DNA from: an uncultured Nitrospirota bacterium | Lineage (GTDB): Bacteria > Nitrospinota > Nitrospinia > CAJXCL01 | DNA length: 33,094 nucleotides | Direction: 5' to 3' | NCBI GenBank assembly: GCA_913051775.1 | Contig: CAJXCL010000019.1 | Coordinates: 1-33,094 of the forward strand | Shown here: positions 27,117 through 33,094 of the stretch, one piece after another | How positions within the stretch are numbered: position 1 is the stretch's first letter | Layout of the letters: every line of letters begins with the position of its first letter | Position numbers and translations under genes: made by a program | The notes under the pieces: generated by a model | The model's database searches: none | What the model was told of the DNA's origin: nothing | The model's input: the letters and a program-made list of their open reading frames with translations, nothing else

Positions 27117-28064
27117 TTAATGCATTGATTCCGGAATACGGGCCGTTTTTTGCGCCAGATCCAGTTCCGCCATCATGATCATCCAAATCTGCTCATCAGT
27201 CAGATCTTTTTTCCATATAGGCATAGCGGAATTCCACGGAGTTGCTTCAGGTGGCAAACCAGGTCCACCGTTCCTGATTCTCCAGAAGATATAGCCTTCA
27301 ACAATAGTTTCCAGAGTTCCATTATCCGTAAAGTCAATCGGCCTCAGTCTGAATCCATCAGCCATAGGCCCGTTGCCGTCTGTTTTATCCCCGTGGCAGG
27401 GTCTGCAGTTAAATTCATATAGGGTTCTTCCTTCATATAATCTTGTTTGTAAATAAGCAGTTTTAATGTCAGCTTCACTCGCGCCACCAGATTTTATTTT
27501 TTGAACTGCGGCTTGAACTTTCGGCATTGGAATAAAATCCAATGATCTCGGACCATGGCCGACTTGAGGCACAAACTCCACCTTGTCCTCCTTAACCTGC
27601 GCCACAAATTTATCTAGCATTTCTTTGCTTGGATTGGCTATAGGGTTGACAAGATTTTCATTTTTCTTTGGGAAATTAGACGAAGGATGCTGGATTCGCA
27701 GAACTACCGGGGCCGCACTCTTGGGGGCAAAGTAAGAAAAGGCAACGTTACCGCTTCCTAACGCCACAGCAAGCATCACAAGCCAGGCCAACGGGCGGCT
27801 ATATTTTCCCTTCAGCAGATTCAAGATCGGAGACAAAAAGGAATCTATTCTCCCCTGATCAAAGCTGACATACATAAAAATGACAATTGTCAATAATATA
27901 GCCCAGAACATTTGCAGGGAACCGGGCACCGGCAAAGGAAGCTCCAATCCGGTTACACGTCTTGACAACTCCGGAATACCCTTTACCAATACAACCCAAG
28001 ACACTCCACAGAAGACCACCACAGACCAAAACATTCCAATCAATGGTTTTTTCTTTTCTGCCAT
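27117..28064 (-). CDS. Membrane-bound monohaem c-type cytochrome with three N-terminal helices
   Basis: A 315-residue protein. Three membrane helices occupy about 10-28, 50-68 and 91-111, followed by a periplasmic segment and one cytochrome c domain. The haem site is C220-R-P-C223-H224 (FNCRPCHGDKTDGNGPMADG), and M281 in NSAMPIW is the probable sixth ligand. The domain resembles cbb3-oxidase CcoP-type and Nitrospira-type membrane cytochromes, though the three-helix anchor is longer than usual. A ribosome site (AAAGGAGGGGGTC) lies before the ATG. It lies 156 bp downstream of the 475-residue cytochrome and 90 bp upstream of the EB_dh cytochrome. Confidence 0.85.
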   Translation of the reverse strand: MAEKKKPLIGMFWSVVVFCGVSWVVLVKGIPELSRRVTGLELPLPVPGSLQMFWAILLTIVIFMYVSFDQGRIDSFLSPILNLLKGKYSRPLAWLVMLAVALGSGNVAFSYFAPKSAAPVVLRIQHPSSNFPKKNENLVNPIANPSKEMLDKFVAQVKEDKVEFVPQVGHGPRSLDFIPMPKVQAAVQKIKSGGASEADIKTAYLQTRLYEGRTLYEFNCRPCHGDKTDGNGPMADGFRLRPIDFTDNGTLETIVEGYIFWRIRNGGPGLPPEATPWNSAMPIWKKDLTDEQIWMIMMAELDLAQKTARIPESMH

Positions 28065-28124
28065 ACTGACCCCCTCCTTTTAATTAAAAAAAAGTAATTT
28101 AAAATATATAAATTTTTCCATTAG

Positions 28125-28143
28125 TCATTGGTGCTACCAATGA
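28125..28143. repeat. Small hairpin between two operon genes
   Basis: TCATTGGT (28125-28132) and ACCAATGA (28136-28143) with a 3-base loop. No U-run follows, so it is more likely an RNA-processing or stability element than a terminator. Confidence 0.5.
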
Positions 28144-28220
28144 TTAACTCCATCTACTGTATGAATAGCAAATCCTTTTAATCCTCGTAATCTGTGTTCC
28201 ATTTTTTTGGCTTATAAAAA

Positions 28221-29648
28221 TCAGCCGGCTTTCAAAAAAGCCACAATATCATGAAGATTTTTCACCGAAAGGAGGTCTCTAAAATTCCCCGGCATTATGG
28301 ACATAACCGCGGGCTTTCTATAACCTTTCCGGACTTTCTTAATGTCAGCCTTTGCTATAGCGATTTCTGACCCGTCTTTTTTTACGAGTGTAATTTTTTC
28401 ATCATCTTCAGCTTTTATAAATCCTTCAACTTTTTTCTTCCCATCCGCATTTTTTTTCTTGAGTTTAACCGTTGATTTAATAGTATTCTTCGGGATGACT
28501 ATCTTTTCTGTCCCTTTCAGGTTCATTACTTCAACAGAATCTTCCTTGTCCTCCAGAAACCATCCCTTTATTTTTTTGTTAAATGTTTTGATAACCACTT
28601 TAGGCTTGGTGCCGAACTTTCCGCCTTTTAGTTTATCTATTGGTATGGCTCTTTCTTCACCGGTGCTCAATTTAATCTTGGCTTCAGTGTCGGTTACACC
28701 CGCGTCCACACCTGTAATAATCTCTCCATCAACGGTCTCAAGCTTAATCGGTTCAAAACCGCTAGCAATAACAGCGCTCGGTTTTAGAATAGATTCAATA
28801 ATAAATTCAGTAGACCTTGTGCCTCCTACGGTAGTTAGCACGGGACCTACTGTTCCTCCTTTATCTCCATGAGTATGGCACTTAAAGCAGGGTGCCGGGC
28901 TTTTCGGATCAAAAAACATTTTTCTTCCTGCTTCCGCGTCCCCATCAATATAAGTTATGAAGGGAGATGCTGTTGCAGCTTCTTCCGTTGTTTTCTTTAT
29001 TAAATCATGAAATCTCTTCCCCGGGCCTGTAGGATTCATGACCACGTTAATATCCGGTTCACCATCCTGAGCCCAGAGATACATAATAACCGACTGAACA
29101 TCTTCGAGATTTAAGTTTATAGGCGCCTTATAGACATATGGCATCTCATTTTTAAATCCCGCTACAACGTACCCCCCCGGTTCTCCCATGCATTCCCACA
29201 AATAATCTACCGGAGCCCATTGTTCGCCCGTTGCCTTAGTTCTTTCTTCGGCTCTCATAACTATTCTTTCACCCATTGCGGAAAGTCTTGCTGGATCAGT
29301 TACAAAGTCTTTTCCGAGTTGAACACCGTGGTTCGGGCACCTTACCGCGCTTCCCCTGGTTCCAAGGCTGTGACAGGTGGTGCATCTTCCTCTACCCCAG
29401 TAAATCGCCTCACCGTTATCAGCACTCACACCCGTTGCTCTTGCGACCATGCCTTTTTCACCGCCGGTCATCATGGTTATTTTCCATCCGACAAACATGT
29501 ATGTCAAAACCAGACCAACTAAAAAGAGAAAAACCTTTCCTATTGCTCTAACCTGGTTATTCACCTTATCCCAATAAAAACGCAACGCAAGTATAGTAAT
29601 TACGAACGCACTGCCATAGATCTTCAAAAATAGTCCAAGAGTTTCCAT
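28221..29648 (-). CDS. Dihaem membrane cytochrome with Pirellula-type haem domain and repeated beta units
   Basis: A 475-residue protein. Two membrane helices (about 5-23 and 37-56) anchor it. The first cytochrome segment has C89-T-T-C92-H93. The second haem site, C254-F-K-C257-H258, opens a domain of the Pirellula/Verrucomicrobium haem-binding type (GDAEAGRKMF, GTVGPVLTTVGG, EFIIESILKPSAVIASGFEP). The small beta module that normally follows once appears in three diverged units here: about 301-341 (ETVDGEIITGV), 351-392 and 404-440. The protein then closes with SIMPGNFRDLLSVKNLHDIVAFL. It is the third gene of the operon, 57 bp after the oxidase gene. It is likely an electron-transfer subunit of the oxidase. 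Confidence 0.85.
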   Translation of the reverse strand: METLGLFLKIYGSAFVITILALRFYWDKVNNQVRAIGKVFLFLVGLVLTYMFVGWKITMMTGGEKGMVARATGVSADNGEAIYWGRGRCTTCHSLGTRGSAVRCPNHGVQLGKDFVTDPARLSAMGERIVMRAEERTKATGEQWAPVDYLWECMGEPGGYVVAGFKNEMPYVYKAPINLNLEDVQSVIMYLWAQDGEPDINVVMNPTGPGKRFHDLIKKTTEEAATASPFITYIDGDAEAGRKMFFDPKSPAPCFKCHTHGDKGGTVGPVLTTVGGTRSTEFIIESILKPSAVIASGFEPIKLETVDGEIITGVDAGVTDTEAKIKLSTGEERAIPIDKLKGGKFGTKPKVVIKTFNKKIKGWFLEDKEDSVEVMNLKGTEKIVIPKNTIKSTVKLKKKNADGKKKVEGFIKAEDDEKITLVKKDGSEIAIAKADIKKVRKGYRKPAVMSIMPGNFRDLLSVKNLHDIVAFLKAG

Positions 29649-29705
29649 TTCTTTTTTTTCCTCCTCATTATAAATAAAAAATTTATATTTTAAATTGACC
29701 TATTT

Positions 29706-31946
29706 TTATGAAGCTGCGGATCCAGGAGCTTCTACCGCTGCTCCAGGCAGGGCTTCCGGAGACTCGTCCGCTCCGTGCTCCTCTGCGGGATGCGCTAAAT
29801 TAGAGAGCCAGAACCCGAACGCTATAATTGAAAGCGTACAAAAAACAGCCGTACTGACAATCATCGTCAGCCACATGTTATCCAGAGTAAAGGACCATTG
29901 AGAAGTGTCCTCCATGATTCCAAAGATATGCCAGTTTACCCTCAGCCCGGACCTGATAAATCCCATGAGGCCCATGTTAAAGGCTATAAGAATAGTAAGG
30001 GCTATCAGGGCATATTGGGACCGCTCCGGTATCTTGCCCCACTGGATTGGCGCAATTTCTTTCGAGTCTTTAAATGCAAAGATATCAATCGTAACCACTA
30101 AGATGATACAGGAAATCAGTTCGAGGAACTGGCTTACGGCAACGTTTCTAAGGAAAGGACTGGCCTTTTCCATTACTAAAAATCCCTCATACCCAAACCA
30201 TCCGGTCACAATGGCACCGGTTCCAAAAAGATATACATACTGTCCAGCGACAGGTTTATTAAAAACTAACGCAAGAATGCAGGCAATCACAACCAGCGCA
30301 TTGTTTGTAAATAGAGCCATCCCCGCCATTTGGAAAAACCCCCTCCTCATTTCGTCATCGGGAAGGTCAAGAGTCGCCGGGTCCAGGGTATACAAATAAT
30401 AGCCATATTGCCCTACGAGCGCGATACAGATAGCGCCGGCAATAGGAATCGCAATATAGGGTGCTCTACCCTGTTTTGATATAGGCACCAAGTCTTTTTT
30501 ATTTCCCCTTCTGTAAAGGACAAAACTAAAGAAGGTGGAAAGAATAATCATGTTCACCACAGCATTTTTTGCCGGCATTAAACCCGCGAATTTCAACACC
30601 GGGTGAAACTGCCCGCCACCCATTTGCGCTGATTCTTCCCCGGAGAGAGGCATGTTGTGCGGCGTCAGCCAGGTCATAAAAGAAATAACCAGTGCGCCGA
30701 GAAGAAATTTAAACCACTTATGGTATCGCTCCGAACCGGGTATTCTGCACATACCGGACCAGAGGTAATATGTACTTACGAGGAAAAGACCTCCCACCAA
30801 CATTGCCTGAATGATAAATGTCCAGGAGAAATCTCCTCCCATCATATTGTTTCCCATAACGGCGCTGTTACTGTATACCTGCCTGCCAAGATAATAACCG
30901 GCAAAAGGAAGCGGTATTAAACCGCAGAGGCCGACAAAGTTACTGACATATCCCATCCAGTCGTAATGGGCTTTTTCTTCAGCAGAACTCGACCCTATAA
31001 ACTTAACAGCGGCATAGGCCCCGCCAACAAACCCCCCGAAGGCAAGATTGCCAAGCAGCCTGTGAATGGCGACAGGACCCCAGAGAGGATTAATGACAGC
31101 CTCAAAAGCTGAGATCGTTATTTGTCCGGCTTCATCGACACCAACCGGGCTCATCATAAAAGAAGCCCAGGAATTGGCCAGGTACATAATCCAGGTACCA
31201 AATATATTGAGCCAGACACCGAGAAATATATGAAACCCTTTTTTATGGTTAATCAATAAAAATGAAATACCGGCAAGGAGAATGGTACACCCAATCAGGG
31301 ACGGCTGATCTCCTGTAAGCCAATAATGCTTTGACCCATCTTCCAATGTGGCATAGGGCATAACAGCTTTAACGTCTATAGTAAACAAAAAGCCGAAAAC
31401 TGTACCGACCCACCCCACAGTCTGAAATACCATCCTCCACTTTTTCGCAATCATCTGTGTATAGTCTGTAAAAGCGTGCCAGCCGTAGTAATAAATGTAA
31501 AGGGTGAATGTTTCGCCAAAGAACAGGAGGGCGTATATCCACATAACATCTTTGAACATAGAGCTCATAAAACCCCAGAAGGTGGGATAGAGGGTCATGA
31601 GGGCAAAGGCCAAGGTCCCGCCTAACGCTGCGGTTACAGCGTAAGCAACGGAGAGCAGGCTGCAAAATTCATAAGCGAGATCATCGAATTTCTTGCTTTT
31701 CGACTTGAAACCCACGTATTCAATCACCACCACAAACATAGGGATTGCAAGAACAAAAGAACCCATGTAGAGATGCATCTGGGCAATAAACCAAATGACC
31801 TTCCTAGATGGTAACCCCAGAATCTGGTTATACGTGCTCTCAAATTTTGCCGCGAAGGCCGGTTCTACCAGCGCTAAAATAAAGGCAATGACCGCCATTC
31901 CAGCCAGCGTACAAGTACGAATTAAACTCCGTCCTTGACTAACCAT
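29706..31946 (-). CDS. Large cytochrome bd-like oxidase subunit (CydA-related)
   Basis: A 746-residue polytopic protein with about 14-15 membrane helices. The N-terminal half is related to CydA: H58 (FIAQMHLYMGSFVLA), E145 (FFGETFTLYIYYYGWHAF) and H295 (GPVAIHRLLGNLAFGG) match the haem-ligand histidines and the glutamate, and PFAGYYLGRQ matches the GRQPW region. CydA is about 520 residues. The extra C-terminal helices are unlike it, no quinol-binding Q-loop is evident, and no cydB lies nearby. bd-like oxidases of this kind, encoded next to c-type cytochromes, are known from Nitrospira-type nitrite oxidisers, and donation from cytochrome c rather than quinol has been suggested for them. The C-terminus is Ala/Glu/Pro-rich. 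A strong ribosome site (AAGGAGG) precedes the ATG. It lies 122 bp after the cupredoxin gene. Confidence 0.85.
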   Translation of the reverse strand: MVSQGRSLIRTCTLAGMAVIAFILALVEPAFAAKFESTYNQILGLPSRKVIWFIAQMHLYMGSFVLAIPMFVVVIEYVGFKSKSKKFDDLAYEFCSLLSVAYAVTAALGGTLAFALMTLYPTFWGFMSSMFKDVMWIYALLFFGETFTLYIYYYGWHAFTDYTQMIAKKWRMVFQTVGWVGTVFGFLFTIDVKAVMPYATLEDGSKHYWLTGDQPSLIGCTILLAGISFLLINHKKGFHIFLGVWLNIFGTWIMYLANSWASFMMSPVGVDEAGQITISAFEAVINPLWGPVAIHRLLGNLAFGGFVGGAYAAVKFIGSSSAEEKAHYDWMGYVSNFVGLCGLIPLPFAGYYLGRQVYSNSAVMGNNMMGGDFSWTFIIQAMLVGGLFLVSTYYLWSGMCRIPGSERYHKWFKFLLGALVISFMTWLTPHNMPLSGEESAQMGGGQFHPVLKFAGLMPAKNAVVNMIILSTFFSFVLYRRGNKKDLVPISKQGRAPYIAIPIAGAICIALVGQYGYYLYTLDPATLDLPDDEMRRGFFQMAGMALFTNNALVVIACILALVFNKPVAGQYVYLFGTGAIVTGWFGYEGFLVMEKASPFLRNVAVSQFLELISCIILVVTIDIFAFKDSKEIAPIQWGKIPERSQYALIALTILIAFNMGLMGFIRSGLRVNWHIFGIMEDTSQWSFTLDNMWLTMIVSTAVFCTLSIIAFGFWLSNLAHPAEEHGADESPEALPGAAVEAPGSAAS

Positions 31947-32010
31947 ATGTTTACCTCCTTAAAAATAAAAAAATTTATTAAATTAAAAGTTCTATTGACC
32001 GCATTCTATT

Positions 32011-32042
32011 ATTGTCATTCCCGGATAAACGGGAATGACAAT
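32011..32042. repeat. Perfect 13-bp hairpin between cupredoxin and oxidase genes
   Basis: ATTGTCATTCCCG (32011-32023) is exactly complementary to 32030-32042, with a 6-base loop. It is a widespread type of interspersed hairpin. No U-run follows, so it may tune the relative levels of cupredoxin and oxidase mRNA rather than terminate. Confidence 0.85.
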
Positions 32043-32068
32043 ACGGAAACAAGGTAAATTGAAAAAAA

Positions 32069-32746
32069 TTATTTTGACAACTCGATATCGAGGGTTGTGT
32101 CTCCAGCAACTGTCACTTCATGTTCACTTTCCCCTAAAGTTTCATGCCATATATTTATTGTGTATGAACCGTCAGGGATGTTGGCAATTTTATAGGAACC
32201 GTCTTTTCCTGAAATAGCGGCATAAGGGGTTTCTACAACAGCAAAATAACCGTTCATCCATTCATGAATATCACACTTGACCGGGTATATTTCCGCTACT
32301 TCAACCGCTTCTTCGGGAAGTATATGAGCTAAATCATCTCCGGGTTGAGCAAAGTTTACCGCTTCGTTTTCATCAGCAAAGGAATGAATGTTATGGGTTA
32401 AACCATCTTTATTATTTAATGTTACTTTTGCTCCTGCTTGAATAAGGGAAACATGAGGTTGAAAGCTACAATTATTCTGATCGGCCTCAACAGCGGGAGC
32501 ATCTCCAGCTTCTCCTTCAATCTGGAGAACTGCATATTGAAGACCACCGTCGCTGACCAACAGTTTTTCTATAATGAGCTCCCCTTTTGTTCCGCAAACT
32601 TTAGGATCTTTTGTGATCTTTACCTTTTTTGGAGTTTTGGCTTTACCTGCGAATTTAACCTTACCACTGATAGAACCGGCGTCCGTTAATCCAGTTAAAG
32701 CCAACACCATTACTCCAGAACAAAATACAACAAAAAACTTTTTCAT
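32069..32746 (-). CDS. Periplasmic cupredoxin with carboxypeptidase-regulatory-like domains
   Basis: A 225-residue protein with a signal peptide (about 1-23). The N-terminal part (SGKVKFAGKAKTPKKVKITK) and C-terminal part (ISGKDGSYKIANIPDGSYTI) form a carboxypeptidase-regulatory-like beta-sandwich. A plastocyanin-like core is set into it, with copper ligands H118 or H121 (THNIHSF), C158, H161 and M164 (KCDIHEWM, the C-X2-H-X2-M spacing of amicyanin/pseudoazurin). It would be a type 1 copper electron carrier. It is the first gene of the operon with the bd-like oxidase and three cytochromes, so a role as soluble donor or acceptor for that unit is a reasonable inference. An AAGGAGG ribosome site lies before the ATG. 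Confidence 0.88.
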   Translation of the reverse strand: MKKFFVVFCSGVMVLALTGLTDAGSISGKVKFAGKAKTPKKVKITKDPKVCGTKGELIIEKLLVSDGGLQYAVLQIEGEAGDAPAVEADQNNCSFQPHVSLIQAGAKVTLNNKDGLTHNIHSFADENEAVNFAQPGDDLAHILPEEAVEVAEIYPVKCDIHEWMNGYFAVVETPYAAISGKDGSYKIANIPDGSYTINIWHETLGESEHEVTVAGDTTLDIELSK

Positions 32747-32880
32747 ACCTTTGTATCCTCCTTAAAAAAAATAGTTAGAAAAAAAATTAACATTTCCTGA
32801 ATCTTTTTAAAAAAAACTCAATCTATATATGCTATACGCTACTATTGGGTTATCAGAGAAAATCGTGGTAGCAACTTAAG

Positions 32881-32899
32881 GTGAGGCAAACCTGCCCAC
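32881..32899. promoter_or_regulatory. Hairpin in the long leader of the respiratory operon
   Basis: GTGAGGCAAACCTGCCCAC folds as GTG/CAC and GGCA/TGCC with one bulged base and a 4-base loop. It lies midway in a predicted leader of about 190 nt. No known riboswitch matched by eye. Confidence 0.35.
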
Positions 32900-32942
32900 T
32901 AAATGCGACACTATTCCCCATCAAGAAGATTTAAGGAGAGAC

Positions 32943-32972
32943 ATCATAACCTCAACAAATCTTTCTTGTCAA
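32943..32972 (-). promoter_or_regulatory. Sigma70-type promoter of the respiratory operon
   Basis: TTGACA (32972-32967), an 18-base spacer, then TATGAT (32948-32943) on the minus strand. It lies directly beside the terminator of the preceding gene and predicts transcription start near 32936, about 190 nt before the cupredoxin ATG. Confidence 0.65.
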
Positions 32973-33021
32973 TAAAAAAATACCCCATTGAACTCAAAAA
33001 ATATACTCTCATTCAATAGGG
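32973..33021 (-). terminator. Intrinsic terminator of the gene at the right edge
   Basis: CCCATTGAA (about 32984-32992) pairs, with one mismatch, with TTCAATAGGG (33012-33021) over a long A/T-rich loop. The A-run at 32973-32980 gives the U-run in minus-strand RNA. Confidence 0.55.
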
Positions 33022-33033
33022 ATTAACACCCAT

Positions 33034-33094
33034 TTAATTAGCAGTTTTTATGCCATCGGTGTTTAATCCTGGGATTAAAACTAATTTCCCTTGA
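33034..33094 (-). CDS. C-terminal end of an unidentified minus-strand gene
   Basis: From the right edge the minus-strand frame reads QGKLVLIPGLNTDGIKTAN and then TAA at 33036-33034, directly upstream of a terminator-like hairpin. The residue pattern and the terminator support a real gene end. Nineteen residues are too few to name the product. Confidence 0.45.
   Translation of the reverse strand, partial: QGKLVLIPGLNTDGIKTAN

Noticed and set aside
32870-32930. GGCAAACC followed by GCGAC on the plus strand, resembling a c-di-GMP (GEMM) riboswitch
   Set aside because: The conserved GACGCAAAGC block and the second receptor helix are missing, and no plus-strand gene follows.

Overview
The window comes from a Gram-negative, fairly AT-rich bacterium. 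It has genes for lipid A/Kdo assembly, an outer-membrane porin, Tat and Sec export signals, and many c-type cytochromes. The mixture (a bd-like oxidase encoded beside membrane c-type cytochromes, a cytochrome with an ethylbenzene-dehydrogenase-type domain, a Pirellula-type haem domain, a cupredoxin) suggests a respiratory chemolithotroph of the Nitrospinota/Nitrospirota kind. An anammox-type planctomycete is an alternative I cannot exclude. No nitrite oxidoreductase, 16S rRNA or other diagnostic gene is present, so the assignment is a guess.

Layout. 1-4150 (minus strand): a Tat-exported multicopper oxidase cut by the window edge, then small c-type cytochromes, one intact, one decaying and one only a fragment. 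4150-4807: gene-poor. 4808-8873: a sensor kinase that has lost its phospho-accepting histidine, then recO and era. 9044-10880: a porin gene with its own promoter and terminator, and upstream of it a 59-codon porin stub enclosed by 67-bp inverted repeats. 11046-20747: mostly plus-strand genes: a membrane spermidine-synthase-like/TPR protein, kdsB, pyrG, a heptosyltransferase, waaA and rpmB, with a cupin and a DUF1858 gene on the minus strand. 20866-25054: an Nramp-related transporter, a YcgR-N-type small gene that reads through only by a -1 frameshift, and oleB/oleA of long-chain olefin synthesis. 25186-32972 (minus strand): a five-gene respiratory operon (cupredoxin, bd-like oxidase, three membrane c-type cytochromes) with a clear promoter and terminator. 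A further minus-strand gene is cut off by the right edge.

How it works together. The right-hand operon looks like one electron-transfer unit. A periplasmic cupredoxin and three membrane-bound cytochromes could pass electrons to or from the 746-residue bd-like oxidase. The left-hand oxidase/cytochrome group is a second periplasmic redox module. kdsB, the heptosyltransferase and waaA build the Kdo-heptose inner core of LPS. Gene borders throughout are strewn with short interspersed repeats and hairpins. Some of these have entered coding sequence or sit directly at start codons.

The most unusual items are the phase-correct A AAA AAC slippery site ahead of the YcgR-N gene, the inverted-repeat-enclosed porin stub with repeated TACCTATA-type operators, the bd-like oxidase operon, and the sensor kinase without an H-box histidine.
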